From NCBI GenBank assembly GCA_039545295.1, contig BCIK01000027.1:149781-213780 (forward strand): DNA of 64,000 bases, written 5' to 3'. Below are positions 35,573 through 48,400 of the stretch, piece after piece (position 1 is the first letter of the stretch; every line of letters begins with the position of its first letter). The DNA comes from Udeniomyces pyricola. Lineage: Eukaryota > Basidiomycota > Tremellomycetes > Cystofilobasidiales > Mrakiaceae. The translations under genes and the position numbers were made by a program. The notes beneath the pieces were generated by a model. It saw only the letters and a program-made list of their open reading frames with translations. It did not search any database and was not told the DNA's origin.

Positions 35573-38500
35573 ATGTCATCCCCAGCCCCTCGATACATCT
35601 GCCCAGTCCCCCGGTACGGCTTCTCAGACGAAGGAACGTGAGTCATCGCCCACGTACCTCATACTTTCTCTCCCTGACGATCGCGTCATAGTCCTTGTTT
35701 GACACCCCCCCCCTTTAATTCGTTCTGCGCGCTCAACGCCGTTTCCTCTTTGATCTCTGTCATCTCAGATTCGCGTGAGTTTTCACTACGTCGCCTCACG
35801 CTCTGAACTCAGATGACATGCTTGTGAAACTGATCCGCTCGAGGGGACCTTGTTGGCCTGTGTCAGCCGAGATACTATCGTCAAGCGGTAAGAACTCTCC
35901 CTATTCCGAAGCGACCTTCTACTCACTTTGCCACTTCTCATTTGGGATCCCGACTAGCTCCGGCTAACGAAGGGCAGTGGAAAATTTCGCTGACGCACTT
36001 GTCGTGAATGATGGGGATTGCGATTGCTTTGGGTTGGTTCTTTCAGATGGCCCATCATCATGTGAGATTCCATCACTGCTTTCGTTTCTGTTTCCTTACA
36101 GATCCTTTCGGGCAAGAGAGATAGGGACTGATGCGTTCTTCTCTTGAGAGGGGGGTTCTTGCAGTAAAGATACCGCTCAAGCCGTGACAGAGGGGATCGA
36201 AACGACTCATACTGATAAGGAAGCCGTCGCTCAAGGTCGAGAGATTGTTAGAGATATCAAGGACCTCTTGATGCAGATCTCTAAAGATGAAGAATTTCAG
36301 TGAGTTTTCTGTGATAGCACAAAGAGTAAGGAAGGAGTGGACTAGACTAGACTGGTTGGGAGAGATGGGAGATCAGTGGGTAGACTAATGAGGTTGTACA
36401 ATGGGCATGGATGGTTCGGACGGATATCAGATACGTTCGTGATGATGGAGGATGCAACGTCGAGCTTTACAACCAGCAGATTGACGAACTTAGGTCAGAG
36501 GGCATCAAGACGTGGTACAATCTTCCATGGTTGTTTGCTGAGTGCTTGCTTTGTGAGTTTGTTAATCGCCTTTCCCTTGATCAGCTACTCTGTGTTTGGT
36601 ATCTGCTTGCTTTTGAATTGCGTTCGGTTGCTGGTCAAGGATTGATACTTCGTCTTTTGCTCTTCTTACTCAGACCGAACATTGCGAACGTACTTTGCAA
36701 CCCAATCTCATTGGAAGACCTTTGATCCGTACTGTATGACCCGCCTCACGAACTGCCATTGACCTATCACGGTCCATAACTAAGCATTCCCACAATTGAC
36801 ATCCTGCCCATATTTCGCACAGTCCAAGCCAAAGCATCGACCTTTAAGTCGTCGTCCCATGCCGTTATCAGTTCGTTCCATAAGCTCCCCTCCAGATCAT
36901 CTCCTCAATTTCATATCACAAACAACTTGCTCAGTCCGTTGACCTTTTGCATTGCATGTGATAGATCTTGCCGCGACGCTTTTGGCCCTTCCCGAATCAA
37001 CCAAGTCAAACCTCGACACTCTTCAGCCTATCTTCCATTCCATGACCCAAATGGCCCTCTTTGGGAACGGGACTGACCTCTCTCTTCTTGCTGGCGAAGA
37101 CGGCCTCACCGAAGACGCTCTGCGTGAGCTCCAGAAGAGAGGAAAAGATGACGTCCAGTTCATCTTGAGAAACGACGAGGCTGAGGTGTGGGATTGGTTG
37201 AAGAACAAGCCCGAGGGTCAGCGCCGGAGGGCTGATGTGGTTTTGGATAATGGTCAGTCTTGGGAATTTTTTTTCTTATGTCTTTGGCATGTTGCTTGTC
37301 AGAGCGAGATGAATGGTATGACTGACGTTCGCGTCGATGAACTTGGGCTCGCCTTCTGTGCTGCACGTGTACATGTAGCTGGATTCGAGGTAAGGCACCA
37401 TGCTGAGATATTATTGTTGAAAATAAAATAAAAAACTTTCGGGCATCACCATCCAAGCTGGCAACAATCTCGTGGACCAGAACTTTTACGAAGAAAGGAC
37501 ACGTTTTTAACTTGGGGTTTCTTTCCGCGTGTGGTTTTGCATAGCTCTACACCGACATGATTTTCGCCGATTTCCTCGTCAGCCACACGCCGTTCTTTGA
37601 TGAGGTCGTCTTCCAGTCTGTCCCATCTTCCTCGATTTTGCCCCTGCTTCACGGCATAAGGTCGCACCCTAACCCACCTTCGTGGCATTTGTGTTCTTTC
37701 TGTTAGCCCCAAGACGATCCCTTGGTTCGTCAGCGACGTTCTTCCCGTCGACTTTACGTAAGTGTCCAAGTCCCCCTCTTTTCCTGGCTGCTCATCATAC
37801 CACCCACTCAGTCTTCATCTCACCAGCCCTCATATTCTCTTGATTTTCATTCATAATCCAGCTGGATCGTTTCGACCCTTCTTTCTCCCTCTGAGTTCTT
37901 CGATGGTCTTTCTGCCGAAGACGCCTCATCGCTCCAAGCCCTCGGTCAGCGGTTCCAGAACCATGTCGAAAGCGGCAGATTCAAACTCTCGACCGACGCG
38001 ACGCTTGGGAGGGAAGGCGAGGCAATTGGGGGTGATTGGTGGACGAATGGAGCCGAGTACCAGAGGTTGGTCGAACAAGGTGTTGGAGCGGAACCTGCGT
38101 TGAATCGGTTGAAGGACAGTGGACTTGTCATCTTCAAAGGCGATCTCAAGTCAGTCGTGGAATTCTCTTTTATTGTCATCAATGTTATCTACGCTTTCGA
38201 TTTCTGGCTGGGCTGGAAGCAAACGTTTTTGCTGCAGAGCACTAATCTCCATCTTCAATGTGTTTTTATTTTTGTGACATCGTCTCCTGGTGGTTGTTCC
38301 CACTTACTCTCTACCTCCTTCGCCTCGTTCCTCAAAGCTACCGCAAGCTTACGTGTGATGCTAAATGGGACCCCGCCACTCCGTTCGACGAAGTCCTAGG
38401 TCCGTCCACCTCTCTAACCCTTCCCTCTCTCATTCTCTCTCTACTCTCTCGCCCTCTTTCTCTCCCTATCTTCACAACTACACTCTAATCAACAAACCAA

Positions 38501-38917
38501 CTCTTTCTCTCCCTCCCCCTCCCCCAAAAAAACCTCTCTCTCTTACGATCCCAAACCCCACCGTTTTCACTTTCACACTTTTTTGTTCTTGTTTGTTCAG
38601 GTCCCTTGGCGGGTCGATTTCCGATCCTCTCTTTGCGCACCAACAAAGCCGAGGTCATCTGTGGCCTCAAACCAGGACTCGCCGAGGAAATGGATGTGAA
38701 AGATCCTAAATGGAAAACTGTACGTCGAATCCCCTTTCTTTTTCTTTTCTCTTGCTTTGAAGGTTTGACGTCCATGGGTATGCTCGATCACCTCTGACAA
38801 CGTCCCTTTTGGTTGATGCTTGCGTGTGTGTTGGGGGGGGGGGATGTGGTCACAAAACAGAATGCGAAATGGGCTGTCTTGAGCTTCTCACCCGTTCATG
38901 AAGACCAATCATACTAG
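35573..38917 (+). CDS. DUF89/ARMT1-family damage-control phosphatase
   Basis: Metal-dependent phosphatase of the DUF89 (ARMT1, yeast YMR027W) group, which removes phosphate from sugar phosphates such as fructose-1-phosphate. Sixteen exons give 472 residues: 35573..35637, 35769..35774, 35867..35887, 36047..36061, 36165..36299, 36431..36552, 36674..36733, 36823..36870, 36965..37252, 37379..37389, 37545..37615, 37707..37757, 37862..38149, 38338..38399, 38601..38719 and 38861..38917. Four exons are 6, 21, 15 and 11 bases. Family blocks: DTIVKRWPII, KTWYNLPWLFAECLLY, HWKTFDPYF, VVLDNAGFELYTDMIFADF (active-site Asp/Asn and Asp), VVFHPKTIPWFVSDV, FKGDLNYRKL and WDPATPFDEV, and the run ending LRTNKAEVICGL. 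The order is complete, so the enzyme should be active. It lies directly after LRA3 on the same strand. Confidence 0.93.
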
Positions 38918-39519
38918 ATTTGATAGATATAGCTAGATTGCGTTGATAGATCACTCCCTCCCTGCTTTCTTCCTCTTTGATTCCTTGGTTTCGTTCGCCA
39001 TTCCCTTGTCCGACTCTCTCTCCTTCTTGTTTCGTCTTGATGATATGTCGTTTGGAACGGGGTATTGTTGATTCGATCGCTGCGCGTTCGATCGAGGATT
39101 TGGAGGATAGATCATAGAGAGAGAGAGGGGGGGGGGTCTGGATAGGATGGTTCCGAGCTAGATTGATGTCGATCATGATACATGGACATGTCAGTTCCAA
39201 GCTACAAATCTAAGATTAACTAGAATCAAATGACTCTCTTCTCTATTTGCCTGTCTGTGTGGGTCTGCGGGTGCGCACCAGTCCCTCTTATCCTCAATAG
39301 GTTGTTACACCCTTTGGAGAAGATTGACATGATTAAATCATCTTACCAGTCGAATAAACACACATGTACATAGTATCGAAGAAGGAAGAAAAAAAAAGAA
39401 AGAAAAGGAAGGAACAGACTAGTTATGGAAAGTGACCTCCCCCCATCCGAGCATAAACTTGATCCTTCCAACAACAATGTCCTCCCCCCCTCCTCTTCCT
39501 CCTCCCCCTGTTTAGTTCA
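38918..39519. other. Convergent intergenic region DUF89 / TFIIIC gene
   Basis: About 600 bases of 3' flanks. It holds GA-rich and G-run sequence near 39117-39137 and an aataaa-like word near 39353. No gene is seen. Confidence 0.55.
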
Positions 39520-42500
39520 TCATACAGGCAAACAGAACCGTCCCCCACAGTACAAACAACAGCTGTTCGCTTCCAACAGCGCATCCATTAACCAATCCTC
39601 TCGTACCGGTCGTTGTGCTCGTTCTTCCTGTCTTGACGGAGATGGTGATAGAGGTAGTAGTGGTTGAACTGAGTCGTCCTCGTTGAGGTCATCGTCCCGA
39701 TCCATAAACATCATCTCTCGACCCGCATTCTCATCGTTAACGTCATTGTCGACGTCATTGTCGTCGTCCATGCAATGAAGGTCCACCATGTCGACTTCTT
39801 TGGGTCGTTGGGATGAGCCCATCGACATTCGACCCGTAGCGAGGACCATCGATTTGGCGGATCTCGAATGGAGATCATCGTCGTGGTTGTCCGAAGGAGA
39901 AAAATCATCCTCACCATCACTACCTTCTTCGTCATCATCGTCATGGTCCTCCTTCAAACCCCTCCTGTTCTTCTTCGATCTCGTCTTCCCACTCGTCCCG
40001 TTCTCGTTGAAGCTCGCATCTTGTTCGTCTTCTCCATCTTCGTGCTCTTCGTGATCCACCTCGATTTCCAACCTCGCCTTTTCCCCATCGTTCATCTCCT
40101 GCGTGCCTGCTCTCGACTCACTCCTTCCTCGAATCTCCACATCCGCACCCAAACTGCCTTCGTCACTCCCGTCCCTGTCCTCCTCTGCATCAGGAGAAGG
40201 CGACGGGGGTAAAGGTGAGTGATGAGGAAAGTGTTGCGGGTTGATCCGTGGAACGAGCGTCGAAGGTAGGAGGGCTGAACGAGAACAAGACATGCATTTC
40301 CGACTGCGAGGAGTCGAGATAAGAGAGAAGGTTACAGAGCAGCGATCTGAAGAAAGAGGTGAAACGCAAGATGGAAGGAAATGAGAGAAGAAGGAAATAG
40401 AGAAGAAGGGTTTTTCAAACGTCAGAAGGTAGAATGGATTGAGAAAAATGGTCCACCGTCATGATAGACGCTGAACAGGAAAGGGGCATGCGACCAAAAA
40501 AAAAAACAGAGAGTCTCTTTGCCCTTTCTTTCCTTCCCTTCTTTCTAGACGTTGCAGAAAATAAGAGAAATCGAAAGAGCTCCACTTACCCCATGTGTGA
40601 CCCGCTTCGCATACCCCGACTTCTAAATCGTCAAACGATACGACTTGACCACAAGCCGGGCATCTTTGACCAACGTCACCTCCTCGATCCAACTCTGTCC
40701 ATTTCCGACTTGTTTCGCATTCCTCACTCCGTCTTGCTTCTCCCACTGCCGATGACGATGGTGTGGATGCCATCCTACCTACACCCCCTCCTTCCTTTTC
40801 CTCCCCCTCCTCTTCCTCATCCTCATCTTCATCCCTTCTTCCTCCCCTCACCGGTCCCGCCCACACCCTCCCTTCTAACCCTGCTTCCAACCGATCCAAG
40901 TCGACATGCAGTTCAATCTCCAGTCGTTCCGCCAAGTCGAACGCGAGTTCTGTCAGCGCTTTCGTCTCGGCTGGTGAAGGCGAAGGGAGGTCGAGCGGGG
41001 TTGGGCGCGGAGGGTGAAGGTGGAGGGAGAGAAAAGCGTGGATGATGAGGGAGAGAAGGAGACGGTCTTCGTCTGGAGGAGATGATGAACAAATGAAGAA
41101 GAAGAAGAAGGAAAAACAAGATTAGGAAACGGAATCCGATCGTTAACAAGAGTGTAAGTTGCTTCTTCTTCTCTTCTTCAAGAAAAAAAGAAGGATGAGG
41201 AGAACGTCGCTCGCATCCGATCTCGACCAACCACCATCCCTACACACAAGCAAAGAATCAACGACGTTTCGGACGAACCTGATCCCACAAACCCTTCGAC
41301 TTTCACAAACGCTTCTACGATAACTCTCAACCCAAACCCGACGACCCCCCTCGTCAACTCATCGCGTTTCTTCTGAAACGCGTCTTTGTGGGGGCCTTCG
41401 AGCTCAGCTAGATATCCTGCCAGGGCCAACCGAAGCTTGAGTCGACCGAACGAGCCGTTGCGCCAGAGAGCGTCGCGTAAGGTTTGGGTAAAAGTGAGTT
41501 TGGCTTCAGGTAACGCCAAAGGAGGAGGCGAGGAGTTGGGGTGGGAGAAGAGGGAGGAAGAAGGAGAGGTGAGGAGAGGTGGGGGAGTGGAGATGAGGGA
41601 GAGGATGTAGGGTGAGAGATGGGTCAAGGTGCTTGTTGAAGCAGGCATCACGAGAGGGATGAGGAAAGGGGCTAGAACTGCTGCAGGAGATAAGCTCGTC
41701 GCTAGAGGTTTTTTTTTTTTTTGAAAAAAAAAAGGAAGAAAAACCAACAGCAGGGAGGAATGAGAAGCATTGAAAGGTTTGTGTTCAGTCATGTATGGAC
41801 TGAAAACTTGTTCGGAAACACTCCCTGTCGCTTTCCTTCTATCTCGTCATAGATATGTCTTCCCATATCCACTATTGCTGAACGTCTACGAAACAAAATA
41901 GATAGGCAACAATGAAGGACAGGCACTCAAACTCACCATCGTAAGGTCGATCGAGGGTTACCTGGAGCTGATCGATAAATGTCTTGTTCTGAGGCGTGGT
42001 ATGGGTTGGGATATGAGCAATCATGAAGGTCGAGGCTCCAACGGCGTGGATATGGTAGGCGATGTCGTAGGGTTCATGGATCCTGCATGATTGCGAAAGG
42101 GAAAAGAAGAGGAAGGAAAAGACACACAACGCATATAGACGCATACGAGTGGGACGGTTTTGGCCGTTAGTTCGAAACCAACAGGCGAGATACGTATCTA
42201 CCAATCATCAAGAGAGTCGAGAGGAGGAAAGTCAGAATAACGTACGAATGAACCCAAGCCCAACACCCCCTTCCCAAAGCCACTACCCCCGCGACTCTCA
42301 TAACCGCATTCTCCATCTTGCCTTCCTTACTTATACTTCCTCCGCTTGCAACACCACTGCCTCCCTCACCGCCGTTTCCAAAGGCTAAGCCCGAGCCAGA
42401 AGAGCCCTTGGTCGTCCTTCCCTCTGTCTCTACAAAGATCCTCCGGAACGTCTCGGTGAGATGGACCGATTGAGCCAAGTCATACTCTGGTCGTCCTTTC

Positions 42501-45066
42501 TCCTCTTCGTCTTCTCGTCGTTGTCCCAACTGCACATCGGTCGTCGTCGTTGTTCCTCCAGGGTTTAGGATCACCACATGATGCGATCCATCCGCCAACG
42601 CGATCGAGACACCATATTCCCGAGCTTGACCCCCATCCCCTTCCTCAACCCCATGTTCATCCACTCCTTGCTTCTTTGTCTTCCCCAGTACCGGTCTGTC
42701 GATGATGGAGACTCCACAGCAATTTGCCAGACGCGTCGACCCTGCCCAAGCGCCTAAGCGGGCCAATCGGATTCGTACGAGTCCTTGCCAAGGGAGGATG
42801 GAACCAGAGCTCATAGTTCGATGTGGGTTCCAAAGGATGACTTCTCCCGTCTTGCACGCGACGAGGACCTGGTGAGTAGCAGAGGTATCGGTCGTAACAT
42901 GTTGATGGTTGGTTTGGGGTAGTGACGGTGTGGGAATGGTGACCCAGACGAGACTGGTGAGGGGACGGTTATCAGAGGGAAGGACTAAAGCTTGATCGTG
43001 TCGAGAGGATGTGTCGAGAGTGACCAGACCGGAGAAGGAGACAGTTCGGGTGATGGAGAGAAGGTGTGTAGAACCTGAGGGGGTCGTGTAGGCAAGTGAA
43101 GCACGGGCTAAGAAACGAACACCACGACAGGAGAAGGAGGGGCAGGGAAAGGAGAGGAAGGGGGAAGTAGACGAAAAGCAACACCCAAAAGTTCTCAGTG
43201 AGCTTATAAATACGTGTGGTGGAAGGTGAGGACGTAAATGATGGGTGATCTTTTTCAATGAAGCGAACTGACAAACCTTCTGATACAGAAACGTGCTGCC
43301 ATGCACTCCACGTGACCGATGCGATCCAGAGATCCGAGACCCGAACTTTCTGCACGAGATTCAATTCACCCTTTTCAAAGCTACAATGTAACCCACATAC
43401 GTCAATCATTCACGCATCGGCAAAAAGGCCAGAAGCAAAGGGGGTATTACTGAAGAAGCACGATGTGCGTCATCTAAGACAGAAAGGTAAATGAATGAAA
43501 CATACCTCCAGAAGGTGATGCAGCCGCCTTTGTGTCCAAGAGCGAGGAGACTGGCGTCCATGACGACACCGCGGTCTTCGAGCTCGTCCCGTTCGAAGCT
43601 GAGATGGGATGACCAGTCGAGACCTGAGCCGAGGAAGACGTGTAAGGAAGAGAGGATTGGACATGTAAGAAGATGTGGGACGGAAAGAAGAACGGGAAGC
43701 AATCCAAGACAGGAGAGACAGCAAGAACGAAAAAAAAAAGACAAAGAGAGAGACAAAGCTTGATCGGGAGGCTTGCCAGATGCGAATCCACAAGTGACGA
43801 AACCAAAATGAAACAAAAATGGGTTACCAAATGGAGTCGAAACGTACACAAGGTTTGAGCGTCTAGGACTCGTCGAGCGTGCCAGGTTTCCCGCTCGTCT
43901 TCGTCTTTTGGGGCGGTTCGGAACGGAAACTCCGTTGCGGCCAATAGCTTGGATGTGAGTCTGTCAATCTGTCAACGAATGCACGAATGGAGCATACATA
44001 GAAGGCGTTGTGAAGGGGGGTGGGGGTGAGGTTCAGGTTCGTAGGTGAGCGAGAAAGAGCGCGTGAGACTTGCGGCAAGGAGAGAAACGTACAAGCTTCC
44101 ACATGCCGGACAACGGATCCTTGAAGGGTGCGAATATGTATACATCGTGTACGGACGTGACTCCCACGAGCAAGCATCTACAACAAAGATGCACAAACGA
44201 GTTGATGAGTGATTCGGGATGATGACGCTTGTTGGGTTTTTGATTATGATTTGTTGGGAACTGACCCTCCAAGGGAATTGAGTCCAGAAGGAGACCAGCA
44301 AATCGTTCGCCAGAAGAGATCGCTGTATTGAAGTTGAACTCCGGGCGTCAAGGCTCGAAAGTCTGGAGATGGTTCAATCACCGAGAATCATAAAGGACTA
44401 TCAGCTTCTCCAAGTCATCACGTCATATGTCTATCGCTCCCAAGTGGCCGCCACTTTGCTTTTTCTTTTTTGGTTCCAAGATAGACAGTTGAGCGTGTTC
44501 GGAAAATTCGACTCTTGGTACGAACCGTCAGAGTGATCGACATCCCACCGACTGCCCAGGAGCTCGCCATTCACGCCCACGATGGGCACGCCAACTCTAG
44601 CGTTGAAACACTTGACGGTCTGACCAACCTCCTTTTCGACCCGAGGCTTCTCGACCGTCAACGTATGCTGAGCGGTCCAGGCCGAAGTGAACTGGATAGT
44701 GTCGTGGATATCGGGCTCGATGGGGACGGAGAAGGCCGTTTGGGGAGTCTAGAAACGGCGGCCGATGATGGGAGTGAGGGGTAGAGGGTCGGAAGGAGAA
44801 GTGGTTTCAGGCAGTCGAGGCGTGAAAAGGAGAACCAGGAGCGACAAAGATGATGAGTTCAGATGCAGGATGGATAGGTTGATAGAGACCCGAAGAGGAA
44901 ATGAAGAGGCCAAACGGACGACGATGCAGATTTCTCGGTCGGTTAAAAAGGCAAATTGGCCATCGGCTGACCGCTGAAGGACGTTAACACTCGGTGACGG
45001 TGCGAGGGAGGGCAACCGGACGGAAGAGGAGATGGTCGGCCCTGTTCCGCTGGGAGGCGATCTCAT
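39520..45066 (-). CDS. TFIIIC subunit (GTF3C4 / Sfc9 type)
   Basis: A DNA-binding factor subunit that recruits Pol III to tRNA-type promoters. Twelve exons give 1211 residues: 45066..44920, 44748..44526, 44362..44266, 44177..44093, 43968..43848, 43623..43506, 43380..43277, 43107..42246, 42082..41937, 41701..41279, 41072..40590 and 40346..39520. The N-terminal half is a beta-propeller-like TFIIIC-delta domain: QRSADGQFAFLTDREICIV, CWSPSGLNSLGGCLLVGVTS, VHDVYIFAPFKDPLSGMWKL and LLALGHKGGCITFWR. The C-terminal zinc region has CPACG (about residue 913), VCEAGHTWDRC across the last junction, and RKCMSC. A very acidic insertion of about 150 residues follows, before the end with DWLMDALLEANSCCLYCGGR. 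Exon joins all preserve frame. The divergent gene UTP10 starts 361 bases away. Confidence 0.9.
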
Positions 45067-45427
45067 GCTCGGTCGTCGGAGGAGGCTTGAGGGATGGATG
45101 GAGATGAGCGATGAGGGGTAGAAGATGAAGGATGATAATGGGGATGATGACTGGGTACTGATATACTGAGGACGCGTCGAGCTGCAGGCGTTGCGTCGCG
45201 TAGCAGCTGGTAATCCCAGTTGATCATAGACGACCGGGCACCGCTCGCTCTCGCACGTGTTTGCCGTCTGCCAGCCGTCGAAGCACAGCTTCGATCAAAT
45301 GACGGCCAGGTCCAAATTAGTCTACGCCTATTTTCCAGCCTGTACCTTGGCTATCCTCCACCTTCTCCACCTTCTTCTCCTCTCCTCTCCCCTCTCTCCC
45401 CCCTCCCCCCTCCGTCCTTCTCTTCCA
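45067..45427. promoter_or_regulatory. Bidirectional promoter TFIIIC / UTP10
   Basis: A 361-base gap between divergent start codons of two genes in the Pol III and rRNA-processing programmes. It contains GCGATGAG at 45108-45115, the core of the PAC (polymerase A and C) motif known in yeast ribosome-biogenesis promoters, 42 bases from the TFIIIC ATG, next to a second GATGAG. The UTP10 side is a pyrimidine-rich leader. Confidence 0.5.
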
Positions 45428-48400
45428 ATGAGCTCCTTAGCTCGACAACTCGCCTCTATCGCCTCGTTGGACGCCTCCCGTCTCGGCTCGTCCTCCAAGC
45501 AGTCCTCCACCCAGCCCTCCTACATCTTCACCCCAACAGAGGCCGCTCAGCATGACCTCCAGACCATCCACTCCCTCGGCCAAAACGGTTTTGAGCAGCT
45601 CCTCCAACTCGACGCGACCCTCGTTCCTTTTGAGGACGAGCTCTTTGGCGAGTCGAGTAGAGCCATCGACAGGATGATCCTTCCCAAGGACGACAACGAC
45701 AAGCTCGGCCTGCTCCTCGACAGCTTTCTTCTGCGTCTGGGCAAGCATGTCCCTACCCGGGCTTTTGCTAAGGTTATCGAGTGGCTCGTTCGGCGATTCA
45801 GGTTAGCCCCCAACGCTTCATCATTAGACAAGATACTACTTTGTCGGCCAAACGGAAACGCCATCTCATGAAAGCTCGAACGATGACTGACACGATCCTC
45901 TCCTCCCCCCCCCCCCTTCATTTCCTTTCCTTTCCTTCCGCGTATGTCACGTTTTGCTTTCTTTCACGATTACTTTAACTCTCCCCTCCCTCAGGATTCA
46001 CGAGATGAACGTCGATGGCGTTCTGGCGTGCTTCTTACCATATCATGATAGCCCCCAGTTCACACGTATCCTTACCATTCTCAAGGTCGAGTGAGTGGCG
46101 TCGAGACAATTGAGCATCGACGCGAATTCTCTTGCCTTACTTTCTTCCTGTTTTCCCACTTACACAACCCACAAATTCATCTTTTCTGTCTATGATCCGG
46201 TTTGTTGCGTCACTCCAGGAAAAACACCCCATTAGCGACCCTTCTTCTGCCTCCCAAGACCTCTCAGCTCGCCCTTACCCGCCACCACCTCCTTCAGTCG
46301 CTTCACAAGGACAAGTCTCATATTCTCCTCCGACTCGTGTCGTCTTTGCTGTCAAAGGCCATCGAGGCCGATGCCGTTCACCGCACACTCATCAGCTTCC
46401 ACACCGCTACCCTCGTCGGTTACCTCGAGCACGGAGGCGGTGGTAAGGCCAAAGTGGGAGATGGCGAGCTCACGGCGCTTATTCCTGGGGTCGTCGCGTG
46501 TCTTCAAGGCAACGAAGAGTGCTTGGTGAGTTTCAAGAGAAGAGTTTAGGTCCAACACGCAGTAGAGCAAGTCATTTGACCTTTTCTGTTTCGTCTTTTG
46601 CAGTCGGCCACCTTCATCATCTTGCTTGTCATCTCGCGCAAGACTCTGCTCTCTGCCCCGGCTGTCCATGCTCTCGTCATCTCCATCCTCTCCGTCGCTG
46701 CCGCCCCCAAAGCCAAGAAGGACTCCAAGCTCTCCGAGAAACTCCTCACCCAACTTATCACAACTTTCCTCAGTCTGCTCCAGAGCCAGGCCGAGGCCGA
46801 GGAAGTCGGTCAGGATGTCATTGAGCGCTTGCACAAGATCAAGAACGTCGGTCTGCTTCTCGCCCAGGCTTCGAGCAAGTTTGAACTCTCCAAGGCCATG
46901 AGGCCCGTCCTCAAGTCGTTTGTCGCCGCGTGAGTTCTTTGGGCGGATCTTGTGTTGGGTCAAAAGAGTTCTTCACTTTTCCTGACCAAGGTGCTGCATA
47001 GCTGATCACGCTCAACCATTCCTCTTGACTACACTAGTCGAACCATCCCCGCGGTGACGCCCATCCTCCAAACCTACATATCCTCGCCTCTCGCCCCACC
47101 TCCTCCCCACCTCGTCACGTTCCTCACCCGAACCCTCCTTCAAGCCAAGCCTCTCAACTCTGCATCCGAAGGCGAGACGGATCCCAAGATCAGGATTCTC
47201 TCCTCAATCAAGGAACGATTCGCTGGCGTTTGGGAGGCTGAGAGCCAAAAGACCCTCGCCGAGGTTGAAACGGAGGGCGACGAAGCCACGCAGCAGCTTG
47301 CGTTGGACGTTTGTGGTGCTGTTTCTGGAGCAGTCAGTTACCTGCCTCCCCTCTACCCCCTCCCCCCTCCTCCCCTGAGCATTTGGTATCTTGGAAATCT
47401 GTTGTTTCTCTCGCTGACGTCATAATGCTTCCCGTTTCGCTTTCCTGTGGGTTTTCTTCCGTTTCCTTTTCTGCCTTATTCTGTCGCCTCGCGCGTTTCC
47501 GCTCAGGTTGACGCTTCCACCTCAGGCAAAGGAGATCTTTTCCTCTCTCTTTCCTCTTCGGACCCTGCAAGCCGACTCTTCGGAGTGCGCTCTATGATTG
47601 AGAAGATCCTTCACACTGCCGAAGTGCTTGAGGATGGAATGGACGTCGATGGCTCAGCCGCTGCCGGTCTCTCAACCTCCCCCGAGGAGATCGTCTCTTC
47701 CAACACGCTTCTTCTCCTCCTCTCGGATTCCTACGCACCTATCGTCGAAGCCCTCTACTCGTCCCCCTCGATCCTGTTTACTCTCCTTAGCCCGACTGAG
47801 ATCCTTGCGTCGATCTCACAGACAATCGCTTCATCCACCACCACCAAATCGCTTGCTAAGAAGCACCTTCAATTCCTCGTCGGTCCCTTTGTGACGCGGT
47901 ACCCGGACATGGCCAACGAGATTGTGACGTCTGCGTTCTGGGGTAGTTTGCTCGTGAGCAAGCCGAGGCAGCTCGCAAGTGCGGCAGCTTGGGAGGTCCT
48001 TGGATCGAGCGGTGAGGCTGGCTCAGCGTTCAGCAACGGCGAGGGATTGCTCGATGGAATCGCTCCCGAGGTTCTGGCCTCGCTCAAGGACGCTAGGGAT
48101 GAGAGTCCTGAAAAGCATGCCCTTCAAGCGGCTGCCAACTCGCTCATCGCCGACAAAATTGCCGGTAAATTCGCCTTTTGCTCTTATCTATCTGTTTTGC
48201 TCTGCCCTTCTGCTGCAGCCTGGCATGTCCACTATTCAGGTTACAATAGCTGATCCTTAATCCATCTGTTTTGGTTGATCCTTTTCTTTGTCTCGCAGCC
48301 AACATCGTCGAAAGCTCGAACTTCTCGACTCAGCTCGCGTTCCTCCTCTCGCGTCTTTCGAGTGCCGAGGCCCACTCTCGTGTCCTCGCTCACCTCGTCC

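Noticed and set aside
39868..40212. + strand frames over the acidic TFIIIC tail
   Set aside because: Mirror-image low-complexity frames of a GAC/GAT-rich coding exon.
44431..44661. Continuation of TFIIIC exon 2 past the donor at 44525
   Set aside because: The extension has no family similarity; the gttcgt donor joins in frame to the next conserved exon.
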